NCBI GenBank assembly: GCA_004352715.1
Contig: SCFE01000061.1
Span: 1,503,588-1,567,587, forward strand
Source: Hofstenia miamia
Lineage: Eukaryota > Xenacoelomorpha > Acoela
Direction: 5' to 3'
Length of the DNA stretch: 64,000 bases
Shown here in pieces: positions 9,864 through 20,629 of the stretch. The position numbers and the translations under genes were made by a program. Below the pieces are notes generated by a model. It saw only the letters and a list, made by a program, of their open reading frames with translations, was not told the origin of the DNA and did no database searches. Within the stretch, counting starts at the first letter, position 1; every line of letters begins with the position of its first letter.

Positions 9864-11648
9864 TATTAAACCATTTATAATATGAAAAGCAAGAACTATA
9901 AAAAATATATTTTTATAGAGCAAAGAACATTTGTAAATAAAACTGCTTCAACTTCTTGGGAAATAAGTTTCGGAAATTCTTTTAAATGCTGCAACTCGGT
10001 GTTTTCAACGTGTATTACATTAAATCAAGTTTGCTAAAGTGCATTCATCAACCTCTAGCGGATATAATGCTCCTGCGAATAATGTGATTGCCTAATCGTC
10101 CGAAAATCCTTAATTAAAAGTTTTCGTCTCCTTGGCAACGCGAGGCGGTGCATCGTGACGGTGAAACATCAAAGTTTAGTAATAAGCAAGCAGGATGTGA
10201 AATCACAAAATTCTGTAGTCATTACATCGTATATTTGAACATAACATAGAATTTTTTAGAATTGAATAAACTTCATTTTTGTTGCACTGGGGATAAATAA
10301 TTCTTGTTTGTGACATAAATATTTAATAAGCAGCTTAAACAAATTGCTGATAATAGAACATTGAAAGTAACTCAATGGTAAAAAAATTATGCGGAAGAAA
10401 TTTCAAAAACAACAAATATGTGAGAATTTTAAAATACTAATACCACTAAACTGCATTTATATTTAAAATAATAAACATTCCAAACTTCTTTAACACTTCT
10501 ACAGTATTTGATTAAGATGTAAAATACATATTTCGTACATTTAGAGTCTATATTATAGTCTAGATTTAATATTAAATTTATACAAATTTCCTAAACAAAT
10601 GCTACATTGCACGTTAAATCTTAAACTTTGATAATGATTTTTTTAAGTTCGGGTATATTTAGAGACAGTAGCTAAACTACGTCAATCCTTCATATAGGCA
10701 AAAAAAGCTGGCAATTTAAAGATCGTTTTCTAAGTGTAAAGCTTATTTGACATCGTTTTTAAGATTTTTATGTCATCAGCAAAACATTTTGCAATACCAA
10801 TATTTACACAATGCTAGATTGCGCCTTGCCTGATTTGCAGGATTACACCAATTGTTCAGGTAAAGAAACCCTTATAATTTAATAGAAAGTAGAATTTATA
10901 AATTTTTATTTCAAATGAACATAGCAACACACAGTAAAGGCTAGCGAAAACCAAAATGCTGAAAGTTGTCGCTGAAATATTGTTTTCTCAGAAAAATATT
11001 CTTTGTTATAAAAAAGTCCATAACGGGAATTTGTTCTCCAATAGCGTAACCTGCATGTTTTAGAACACATTATAGGCCATTTGTCTAATTATCAAAGCAT
11101 TTAATTTAACTTCCAGCATGGTATTCAAGATGCAATTATTATAGCTTCCAGGCAAGACTTTGATAATATAAAAATCAAGCTTCGTGCTCCGTTGTTCACA
11201 ATATTTAGAGTAAATAATGTTCGATTTTGTGAGCAAATTCTAATAATCGAAATGGAATACGTTAGGTCAAAACATTTGACACACTGTACTGCAATATTTG
11301 CTAAATTCCAGTCAAATGTAAATGTTTCAAAAAACAAGTCAAGAACTGCATTTTAAAAAAAATAAATTATAGAAATTTTGCAATCTTTTTAAATGTGAAA
11401 CTTACCATTGAAGAAAAAAACAAACCAGAAAAGTGGCAAGCAAATACACTTACTTTGAAAATCATTCTAAGCGGATATAAACCATTTTCCCAAGGAGTTT
11501 GTTTTTTGCCTGGAATTGCACACTCCCAATTCATTAAATTGAGAGAGCCATCTGGATTTTTGGACGGTCTTGCTACGAATCCAAAAGGGTGGTCCTTGCG
11601 CCAAGCTTTGCGTTCTTCCGACAAGCGACCCAAAGCAATCCCCGACAT
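6257..11648 (-). CDS. UBE2I: SUMO-conjugating enzyme UBC9 (three exons)
   Basis: E2 enzyme that takes SUMO as a thioester from the SAE1/SAE2 E1 and transfers it to lysines of target proteins, mainly in the nucleus. Exons (minus strand) are 11648-11454, 7111-6885 and 6329-6257, with clean gt..ag junctions and phases 0 and 2. Together they give 164 aa against 158 in human. The start MSGIALGRL is the canonical UBC9 N-terminus. HPN (residues 83-85) and the catalytic Cys93 in PSGTVCLS fall at the human positions, and [11 protein letters not shown] keeps the acidic residue corresponding to Asp127. The last ~20 residues ([11 protein letters not shown]) differ from known UBC9 tails. Intron 1 (4.3 kb) contains an orphan gene and an assembly duplication. 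No poly(A) signal could be assigned. Confidence 0.95.
6885..7111 (-). CDS. UBE2I: UBC9 exon 2 (catalytic)
   Basis: Acceptor tttttttag|GATGAT; donor AACAG|gtttgt. 227 bases, beginning [15 protein letters not shown] and ending [10 protein letters not shown]. Holds the HPN motif and catalytic Cys93. Confidence 0.95.
7724..8074 (+). CDS. BED-type zinc-finger-like ORF, possibly hAT-derived
   Basis: 116 codons on the strand opposite UBC9, inside its intron 1. CAKC (C-x2-C) followed about 30 residues later by LHLEKC (H-x3-C) gives the spacing of a BED zinc finger, the DNA-binding module at the N-terminus of many hAT transposases. The stretch before it ([20 protein letters not shown]) is polar and unremarkable, and the protein ends in a basic tail. 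AATAAA occurs near 8388. No terminal inverted repeats were found around it, and no hAT catalytic region follows. It could be a transposase N-terminal relic or a small host gene. Codon composition is less AT-rich than the surroundings, which favours a genuine coding origin. Confidence 0.4.
   Translation: MSATSELVVANVINMRSAELVWLHLDDSESDIRATKNGGKLKKFLSCAKCKHIFVWFKLNSTTKLWINQSGIGRICLHLEKCNKSRFSSSNCDLQHMLETKSSERRRKLPAAYYKE
8807..8812 (-). promoter_or_regulatory. Poly(A) signal AATAAA of the orphan gene
   Basis: Minus-strand AATAAA 31 bases beyond the TAG of the duplicated last exon (8844). It supports a real 3' end for the unrecognised gene upstream. Confidence 0.6.
8835..9247. repeat. Duplicated 196-bp block around a 21-N gap (assembly artefact)
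   Basis: 8835-9030 and 9052-9247 read identically and the gap lies exactly between them. This is the signature of two overlapping contig ends left unmerged by the scaffolder. Confidence 0.9.
8844..8973 (-). CDS. Second (assembly-duplicated) copy of the orphan gene's last exon
   Basis: Base-for-base the same as 9061-9190, lying in the 196-bp block repeated on both sides of a 21-N gap. It has the downstream poly(A) signal, so this is probably the true last exon in place and the other copy is a contig-overlap duplicate, or the reverse. Only one should be counted. Confidence 0.6.
9061..9558 (-). CDS. Unrecognised two-exon protein (149 aa)
   Basis: Exon A 9558-9239 ends at donor GCGAA|gtgagt; a 48-base intron follows; exon B 9190-9061 begins after aatttaag|A and ends in TAG. 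The join is in phase and gives 149 aa. Visible features: a hydrophilic N-terminus ([14 protein letters not shown]), a central [18 protein letters not shown] segment and an amphipathic C-terminus ([19 protein letters not shown]). No signal peptide, membrane span or known motif is recognised. An acceptor-like ttttag immediately precedes AGC-ATG (9561-9556), so an upstream exon may exist and the Met may be internal. It sits on the same strand within UBC9 intron 1. Function unknown. Confidence 0.6.
9821..9859. repeat. (TA)n microsatellite
   Basis: About 39 bases of uninterrupted TA in UBC9 intron 1. The rest of the intron from 9860 to 11453 shows no exon or recognisable element. Confidence 0.95.
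11454..11648 (-). CDS. UBE2I: UBC9 exon 1
   Basis: 65 codons from ATG (11648-11646) to the donor AAA|gtaagt. Encodes helix 1 and the first beta strands, including [12 protein letters not shown] and [12 protein letters not shown], near-identical to animal UBC9. The basic N-terminal helix is the SUMO/E1-binding face in the family. Confidence 0.95.
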
Positions 11649-13010
11649 TAGTCTAAAACCAAAAATTTTCTGATATATATGCTTACGCTACAAATATTTC
11701 TTAAACCGAACATGCATACATAACAATCTCCCGCTATGTGTCTTAAAAACCTCATCAGTCACCTGTATAAATATAAGCAGTCACCTGTACAATGTTACAT
11801 TTATCCGCAGAATATATTAGTCAGATGTACAAAACCGTCAGTTGTACCTATATTGTTTTTCTTATATTTTTGAAAAAAATTGAAATGAAGTTTACTATAA
11901 AAATTTAAGAATAATATGTTTATGAAGAATGGCAGTGTTCTTCACGAATATATTGCAACAAAAATGAAAATTTAGTGAAATAAAGAAAAAACATACTTTA
12001 ACAAAAAGTTTCCAATGCATTTTGATTAAATGTTGTCTTACTGCATATAGGTTGCTCATTGATATCAGAGCTAGGTTCCTTGTTTTCATATAAAAAATTG
12101 AGTTTGCGACAGATGAGCTCGTATTTTTAGAAACATGAATTTCTTAATTTTTCAAACCTCAGTAGGTTGAAAAGTTTTTATTTGATTCAGGAATACCTTA
12201 AAGAGCGCATCCAATGCCTCATAGTAATTAGCATAAAAGCCACTGGTGTATCCATAAAATGGTTCAATGTCATGTTTTGCTGACGAAAATAAGTATACTG
12301 GTAAATTTTTCATATTCATCTTGATACAATTTAAGAAATTCACAAACATACTTTTGCAATTCCAACATTAAGTAAATAATTATAAAGTACTATGTTTTCT
12401 ATCGCACACGCTTATTAGAGAAAGGCTAAGCTTAGCAACTTTGCAAACATGCTAAATTTAGGAAGAATTCCAATCGTAGCTTGTCATTGTTAATGCTATA
12501 TAATTAGAGAATATATAGTAATATATATATATATATATATATACTGTATATATATGTACTGTACAGGTGACTTCATATAAATTACCTACTGTACAAGTGA
12601 CACATATATTCAAAGTGTACAACTGAATTATTTTGTAGAATTTTTTTTTTATTAAAATCAATTTTAATATAGTTAGAATAAATATACAAACTGTTTTCAA
12701 TAAAAAACCCAAAAAAATTATGAAGAAATAGATAAATTAAAAATCCGACAGTTGTTCTATTGGATTTTTGAAAAAATCCGTAACCAGTACACCACAACCT
12801 CTGATTTCAATAGTACAACTAACGAAATAAGTTTAGCAACAAACTTCGTTTTAACTGCTTTTGTCAGTTTTCTGTTTGCTATGGTTAATGTTTACATTGG
12901 CGGCATTAAATATTTTACTTTCAAAACATTGTTTAATAGAAATAAATTTATCATTAATATTGCCTTGCTATAATAAATTTCATTCTTTACAATTTTCTTT
13001 TCAACTTATT
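11649..13010. other. Upstream region of UBC9; no gene recognised
   Basis: Should hold the UBC9 promoter, but no motif can be assigned. At 11755-11850 and 12555-12625 short words (gtcacctgta, gtacaggtga) recur in both orientations. A minus-strand ORF at 12349-12152 could include an exon (12279-12197, ...FYGYTSGFYANYYEALDALF) bounded by cag| and |gtattc, but it was not recognised. A (TA)n tract lies at 12524-12542. Confidence 0.35.
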
Positions 13011-13094
13011 CTATACGTTTTTGCTCTGCATTTCCGGTACATTCGTCCCGGGAATAGTGAAGACACACAAAAACTGAGCTGAGAGTGCCAAATT

Positions 13095-13871
13095 TAATGA
13101 GTTACGTAAACATACAATGTAATGTTGGAAGACTGAACAATCCAGGAGACTCATGAAGGTACAGAGTTTCTCATTTATAATGGCGATGTAAGTGTCGCTG
13201 TTTACACGTTCTCCTTTGTCCAATATCTTGAGGCCATCGTAATAACCAAACCAGTCCCAGACCATCACTCCTGGTGAATGTTTCACCGTCTTCGCCGTGT
13301 ACGCAGGATTAAAATGAGCAGATCCAAGAAGTCGAATTCTGTGACGAAGACAATCGTATTGTAGGAATGTGCTTTCATCAATGAACAGGACACTTTTCCA
13401 GTCAGACACTGTCCAATGACGATATAGTTTGCAAAACACAATGCGCTCAAGCTTCATTTTTCTTGTTAAAATTGGTTTCTTACATTCCTTCCGAGAAGAC
13501 ATTCGAAACTTCCTTGATAAACGAGTTTGTATGATCCTCACATTGATATTTTCACAAGGCGGCAATTAATTGACCTTAATCTGTGCTACACATACAAATG
13601 GATCTTTAATGATCTCTCGACGGATCAATAAATCTGTTCTTTCAGAGGTTGATTTTGGACGACTATATCGCTTTTTGACATTCACGGATAACGTCTTCTT
13701 ATATGAAGTGATCATTCGAGTGACAGTCGAATGACAAATGCCAAACTGTGCTGCAAGTTGCCGATGATTCAACGATGTGTGCTCATTTAAAGCTATGATT
13801 TGCTTTCGAATAGCAGTATTGACTTGTATCGCTTTGCCCATCAAGCACAAATCGGACAAGAGGAAAGGCAC
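13095..13871 (-). pseudogene. Tc1-like transposase, inactivated
   Basis: The minus-strand reading starts at ATG 13871. It has a helix-turn-helix (TSLNHRQLAAQFGICHSTV), then a stop at 13566-13568, then continues in the same frame with WTVSDWKSVLFIDEST (first catalytic Asp), PAYTAKTVKHSPGVMVWDWF and YIAIINEKL. These follow the order of Tc1 transposases. The second catalytic block should read QQD-N-x-PCH but is replaced by FQHYIVC, and homology ends near 13100, so the second Asp and the Glu are missing. One nonsense codon plus loss of the C-terminal third make it non-functional. Terminal repeats were not located. Confidence 0.8.
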
Positions 13872-16800
13872 TTCTTTCTTACAGTTCTGCGTGAACCGGC
13901 AACGTGTAATTCGTCATTCGCCATCCCGTCATACAGAAACTATAAAAACATTTCATATATATTATCTCAAATTATATTAGAAAATTAGGTCATAACGGCA
14001 TATGCTTCACCAGACTTTTAAAATTCTGTGCCGCAGTTATTCTTCTATTCGCTTTAGGAGTTCATAAATTCGCTTTGCATTGCTAGGTTGACGGCGTAGT
14101 ATAAAACTGACTGCAATAACCTGATTTGCATCTGGGTGCTAAACTGTATGTATGTATGTATGTATATATTGCTACAAGAATCCATGAACATCTTTCAGGT
14201 CACCTTAAATTAGAAATTTACCAACATTAACATCCAATTAAAAAATAAAATTTTTTGAAACATTGTTAAAAACAAACTATCCAATAATTGCAGAATCACT
14301 ATATATAAAGAAAGATATAAGATCAAGATTAATGAATAAACAGAAAAATTATTATAACATTAACATTTTCTAATGCATGCACTTTTAATTAATTTTAAGT
14401 GTAGTTAATTGCAATTAGTTTTCCTTCTAAATTTGTACTGATAAAGATTTTGAATCGAAACCGGTCGCATTTATGAAGCTCAGTAATTTAATATTTATGT
14501 ATATATATATATATATATATATGAATATATCCTATGATTTATTACTAGTATTAATAATGTAAACCCATTCAGCTTAATAAAAGTAGTCTAATTGTGGAAA
14601 TTAGTGGTACGTATTTTCTTTAATCTATAGATATTAGCTTTGCTAAATCCCTAAAAAACAAATAAACCCTATTCTCAAAAGCTGTTCATCAAATTTTTAG
14701 AAGTTATGATGAGTAACTAATTTAAATATTCAAAATAATTTATTCATTAACATTACTTGACCTTTATTTAAAAAACAATTGAGTACTTAAAAATTATGGT
14801 AAATCAATGTTGCCATTTAAGAAGAATATCATTTCAAAGTCTTCGTTTTACATTGCAAAACAAATTTTAGTTTAATCGTTTTGTATGTATGTAGCTGTTA
14901 TATAAATTTCCGATTTTGATACTAGAAAGTGACAATATGAGCTTCGCATTCACCCAAACCAAACCCCATTAGAATATTCGCCCCCCATCCTCATTTGTTA
15001 TCCAAGGTCTCAGTTCGCCTTTTCAGAATCTTAATCTAGACGTAGCGCCATTTGTATAGGGGATAGTGGACCCAATAGGCCATGACTATGCGTTCAAAAT
15101 ANNNNNNNNNNNNNNNNNNNNNTATTCGCCCCCCATCCTCATTTGTTATCCAAGGTCTCAGTTCGCCTTTTCAGAATCTTAATCTAGACGTAGCGCCATT
15201 TGTATAGGGGATAGTGGACCCAATAGGCCATGACTATGCGTTCAAAATAAGACCTGCATCACACATATTTTATAATGAATCACAGGCACTGTCAAGCACA
15301 ATATACATGGCCAAACACGGCGACACCATACTAACAGACAATTAGCCGCTTGTACTGGGAATCTCAGCCGACAACCTAGCCAATGAACAATTCAGAAGAA
15401 CTCTATTTTACTTCTCAAAATGAACCTTTATCTGCACAGCACTTTCAATGAATGTATAAATTTTGTAAATTGTTTAATTTCATTTTAATGATTGTATCAT
15501 TATAAACACTGCAGTTTGTACGTTTTAATCAGTTCCAATTTTGGTTTGTTCGTTACGCCTCGAGAAAAAAAATTCCTCATAAGCCGAATTCGAGACACCT
15601 AGAAAATCTCACTTTGGAAGCTGGAAAAATTGAATGAAATTGGTACAAATTTTAAATAAGAGTTTTGGCTTGATTTATAAGCTAATATTTAGCACTCGTG
15701 TAGCAAGCCTTCCAACTTTTTCACAGGCATGAACTACTTTCGGAATTTACAGAACAAAGATAAGAAACCTAATATATTTAATGGAAAAGCAAAAATAGTG
15801 GTATTTCTAATAGAGGCATGGAAACGGTGCAGTTGAACGTTTTACACGGACGTTCAATAAGAATCAGAATTAGTAGTCAATTGAATGGGGTTGAAAGGTA
15901 CTCTACACAAAACAAAAATAAATATTCTCTAAACATTTTTTTTCAAAAATGCAATTTTCCGATAATTGCAGATATATTAACCTAAGCATTTGATTATATT
16001 TTGTTATGAAATAGTTATTAATAATAAAAATTAATAAACTTACCTCTATAATAATATTGTTTACTAGGGTTGATATTTGTAGCAAATTACAATCAGGATA
16101 ATACAAAAGATTAAGAAAAACGAAAANNNNNNNNNNNNNNNNNNNNNNNNNNNNNNNNNNNNNNNNNNNNNNNNNNNNNNNNNNNNNNNNNNNNNNNNNN
16201 NNNNNNNNNNNNNNNNNNNNNNNNNNNNNNNNNNNNNNNNNNNNNNNNNNNNNNNNNNNNNNNNNNNNNNNNNNNNNNNNNNNNNNNNNNNNNNNNNNNN
16301 NNNNNNNNNNNNNNNNNNNNNNNNNNNNNNNNNNNNNNNNNNNNNNNNNNNNNNNNNNNNNNNNNNNNNNNNNNNNNNNNNNNNNNNNNNNNNNNNNNNN
16401 NNNNNNNNNNNNNNNNNNNNNNNNNNNNNNNNNNNNNNNNNNNNNNNNNNNNNNNNNNNNNNNNNNNNNNNNNNNNNNNNNNNNNNNNNNNNNNNNNNNN
16501 NNNNNNNNNNNNNNNNNNNNNNNNNNNNNNNNNNNNNNNNNNNNNNNNNNNNNNNNNNNNNNNNNNNNNNNNNNNNNNNNNNNNNNNNNNNNNNNNNNNN
16601 NNNNNNNNNNNNNNNNNNNNNNNNNNNNNNNNNNNNNNNNNNNNNNNNNNNNNNNNNNNNNNNNNNNNNNNNNNNNNNNNNNNNNNNNNNNNNNNNNNNN
16701 NNNNNNNNNNNNNNNNNNNNNNNNNNNNNNNNNNNNNNNNNNNNNNNNNNNNNNNNNNNNNNNNNNNNNNNNNNNNNNNNNNNNNNNNNNNNNNNNNNNN

Positions 16801-18270
16801 NNNNNNNNNNNNNNNNNNNNNNNNNNNNNNNNNNNNNNNNNNNNNNNNNNNNNNNNNNNNNNNNNNNNNNNNNNNNNNNNNNNNNNNNNNNNNNNNNNNN
16901 NNNNNNNNNNNNNNNNNNNNNNNNNNNNNNNNNNNNNNNNNNNNNNNNNNNNNNNNNNNNNNNNNNNNNNNNNNNNNNNNNNNNNNNNNNNNNNNNNNNN
17001 NNNNNNNNNNNNNNNNNNNNNNNNNNNNNNNNNNNNNNNNNNNNNNNNNNNNNNNNNNNNNNNNNNNNNNNNNNNNNNNNNNNNNNNNNNNNNNNNNNNN
17101 NNNNNNNNNNNNNNNNNNNNNNNNNNATATATATATGTGTGTGTGTAAATATAGGCGCTCTGCCCTTTTGCAATTTATATGTTGAAATTGTTTTAGAGAA
17201 ATCTATGAAAATAATAATAGTTATAGAAGACTTTATTGGGCCGGTGAAGGCAAAATATTACACCCGTAAAAAGGAAAGATTTCTTGAAGCTTGGGCAGGC
17301 GAGGAGAAAAAGTTTATACCAGTTGGAGGGTTGATAGTCAAGAGCAAATTAGCAGTAGCAGAAAAACGATTAAAAACGAGTGAAGAGTGCGAGGACAGTG
17401 CGAATTCGTGAACATTATAAAATCAACTAGATGAAAGTCCAGTAAGAGAGAGAGAGAGTTGAGAATTTTAGCAGAGCATCTTTGTATGGTAACGGAGAAA
17501 TCCATTTGAAAGTACGTTTCTGGAACGTTCTATGAAGTGAAACAAGACACGAGGCAGCCAGCAACAGGAAGAAACGTAGAGAAGAATAGCATAAGGAATG
17601 GGTTTGAACAATGAGTTTCACAGCAGAGGAGGTATTAAAGGGAACATCAAAAAAGTGGACAACGAGTGACGATTTAGCTTTACGGAGACGCAAGGACCCT
17701 TTTTCAGTCCAATTCAAGTTAGCATCTTTATAAAATAAACACCAATTTATGTCAAATTAACGGTGGTATCGCATTTTTATAAGGGCTTGCCATGATCCCG
17801 AAAGTGTTTTTCTTTTATAATTATGGGGCCTACAATATGATACTTTCTATACTGTAACTTTTGTAAGCAAAGTGCGCAATCGTATGTTCCTATTGAATGG
17901 GCAAGTTTAGAAAAAACTTCAAAAATTGGGATTTTGACCGAGTAGTTTGTGTTTAGAAGGTCAATTTTGATTCGATTTACACCCTCACATAAATAGAGTT
18001 GCTTTATAAAAAATTATTACTAATCTATGAAAAAATGTATAACCGAAATAAAAAGGCGAATTTAAATTTATATATAACTGTCGATTACTATGATACAACG
18101 GACCAATTATAGTAAAGTAATAGGTCTATAACTCAACAATTGCGTACATAATGTTTTACCAACATCAATTGCAGTCAAATAATTTGAAGGTGATCAAAAA
18201 CCTATTTAAACACATTCAAAGATTTAGACAGAAAATTAAGTAATGAGGTGTCAATAACAAAATAAGAAAA
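13872..18270. other. Intergenic, repeat-bearing stretch with a 1-kb gap
   Basis: Contains a (TATG)n run at about 14143-14164, (TA)n at 14501-14522, the 127-bp assembly duplication at 14975-15249, and a 1000-N gap (16127-17126). A plus-strand ORF at 17139-17411 (lysine-rich, ending ...KLAVAEKRLKTSEECEDSANS) followed by AATAAA near 17745 could be the 3' part of an unidentified retroelement or gene. No domain was recognised. Confidence 0.35.
14975..15249. repeat. Duplicated 127-bp block around a 21-N gap (assembly artefact)
   Basis: 14975-15101 and 15123-15249 are identical and flank a 21-N gap, the same pattern as at 8835-9247. The block itself carries no recognised feature. Confidence 0.9.
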
Positions 18271-18276
18271 TTTATT
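18271..18276 (-). promoter_or_regulatory. PARK7: Poly(A) signal of the DJ-1 gene
   Basis: Minus-strand AATAAA 38 bases past the DJ-1 stop codon, the spacing expected for a short 3' UTR. Confidence 0.65.
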
Positions 18277-18314
18277 ACGCCATTACATTGAATGGAAGCA
18301 AATGTGGCATTGCA

Positions 18315-18475
18315 TTATTTAAAAAGCATAGCACTTTTCACCTTTTGCGATTCATCACGACCAATTAATATATTTACAATCTCAAACGCAAACTCAAAAG
18401 AGGTGCAAGGTCCTTGACTTGTAATAAGCCGAGCCTCTTGATCAACAACAACTCGTTCATCCGAATATTGGTAGT
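18315..18475 (-). CDS. PARK7: DJ-1 exon 5
   Basis: tttttag|ACTACC to TAA. Encodes DYQYSDERVVVDQEARLITSQGP... and the final helix with ...SQKVKSAMLFK. Confidence 0.92.
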
Positions 18476-18993
18476 CTAAAAATACATTAAAATAAATGTG
18501 GAAGTAAAAAAAACCTTCAATTAGTCTAGATAAATGCAAATTAATAATCGTATCATTAAACAAATAAGTAAAAATAATTAAAATTTGTTGGATTATGAAC
18601 TCCTGAAAACCAAATTTTAAAATAAACAGGAATCAACGAAAACACGGATTTTTATTTGAACTATTTATTAAATAAAAAACGCTACCTTTCGAAAGTTTAT
18701 CTTTAAATGCAGGATAGGAAGTAATTTTAGACCCAATAGCTAATCTATTTTCTAGAAGAGCAATAGGTGCTGCACAAATAAAAGCTAAATATCTTTTGGA
18801 TTCATGTTGGTTTTTGAGAAAGGACGCTACGAGATCATTCTAAATTTGAAATGTAAGAATTTAATACTATTAAATGATAATTTGACAATTTAAACTTGTT
18901 AATTCAGAATTATATGATTACTAGAATTGGAAAATAAAGAAAAAAAGTATAAAATTAAATCTTATACACTATTGCTATTTGTGAATTTGAAAT

Positions 18994-19024
<31 letters not shown>

Positions 19025-20282
19025 NNNNNNNNNNNNNNNNNNNNNNNNNNNNNNNNNNNNNNNNNNNNNNNNNNNNNNNNNNNNNNNNNNNNNNNNNNNN
19101 NNNNNNNNNNNNNNNNNNNNNNNNNNNNNNNNNNNNNNNNNNNNNNNNNNNNNNNNNNNNNNNNNNNNNNNNNNNNNNNNNNNNNNNNNNNNNNNNNNNN
19201 NNNNNNNNNNNNNNNNNNNNNNNNNNNNNNNNNNNNNNNNNNNNNNNNNNNNNNNNNNNNNNNNNNNNNNNNNNNNNNNNNNNNNNNNNNNNNNNNNNNN
19301 NNNNNNNNNNNNNNNNNNNNNNNNNNNNNNNNNNNNNNNNNNNNNNNNNNNNNNNNNNNNNNNNNNNNNNNNNNNNNNNNNNNNNNNNNNNNNNNNNNNN
19401 NNNNNNNNNNNNNNNNNNNNNNNNNNNNNNNNNNNNNNNNNNNNNNNNNNNNNNNNNNNNNNNNNNNNNNNNNNNNNNNNNNNNNNNNNNNNNNNNNNNN
19501 NNNNNNNNNNNNNNNNNNNNNNNNNNNNNNNNNNNNNNNNNNNNNNNNNNNNNNNNNNNNNNNNNNNNNNNNNNNNNNNNNNNNNNNNNNNNNNNNNNNN
19601 NNNNNNNNNNNNNNNNNNNNNNNNNNNNNNNNNNNNNNNNNNNNNNNNNNNNNNNNNNNNNNNNNNNNNNNNNNNNNNNNNNNNNNNNNNNNNNNNNNNN
19701 NNNNNNNNNNNNNNNNNNNNNNNNNNNNNNNNNNNNNNNNNNNNNNNNNNNNNNNNNNNNNNNNNNNNNNNNNNNNNNNNNNNNNNNNNNNNNNNNNNNN
19801 NNNNNNNNNNNNNNNNNNNNNNNNNNNNNNNNNNNNNNNNNNNNNNNNNNNNNNNNNNNNNNNNNNNNNNNNNNNNNNNNNNNNNNNNNNNNNNNNNNNN
19901 NNNNNNNNNNNNNNNNNNNNNNNNNNNNNNNNNNNNNNNNNNNNNNNNNNNNNNNNNNNNNNNNNNNNNNNNNNNNNNNNNNNNNNNNNNNNNNNNNNNN
20001 NNNNNNNNNNNNNNNNNNNNNNNNTTACACATTTTATAGTTGAAGGAAACAAACCTATTATATTGGGCATTTAAATTCATTGTACAGACCCAATCAGATG
20101 GATATTTCTTGCCAATATTTGAAGCAACAAAAGGAAGAACACGCCATTTGAGACAAAGATCTAAACATACATTTCTACTAATAAAGAGTTGTAAAGTTCA
20201 TTATTCTTAGTAAGTAATTGCAGACATGTTAGTGAGATCATATACTTAATTCGCATTCTACAATTTATTTATTAAGGCGGTG

Positions 20283-20326
<44 letters not shown>

Positions 20327-20587
20327 CTATATATATAAATGTTTTTTTAAAAGCCTCATCTTAACCACTTTTCCAAACATAAATCTTTAAAATTTTGTAG
20401 AATAGTATCTCTTTAATTTACCCACCCCTATGGTAAATATATTTAAGTTCGAATGAATACTGTGGAAGCAATGGCTAAAAAATAGGGGTTTTTTGGAAAA
20501 AGTGCGATTCCCGGTAAATGCCTTAGAAATTTTGGACCATTTCCCGAGAAAAGCAAGGTTTTTGCGTTTTCCATATCAATAAGCGGG

Positions 20588-20629
<42 letters not shown>

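Noticed and set aside
12152-12349. Minus ORF upstream of UBC9 that could contain an exon (FYGYTSGFYANYYEALDALF)
   Set aside because: Splice-like borders exist but no neighbouring exon or family match was found, so it is not listed as a gene.
17427-17717. Minus ORF opposite the 17.1-17.7 kb region
   Set aside because: Low-complexity, leucine/serine-rich reading with no motif; the plus strand has the better ORF and a poly(A) signal.
18927-20080. Long ORFs made of IYIYIY repeats and undetermined residues
   Set aside because: They translate (TA)n microsatellites and N gaps; the same applies at 33272-33610, 43987-44847, 45181-45612, 47071-47611 and 55134-55340.
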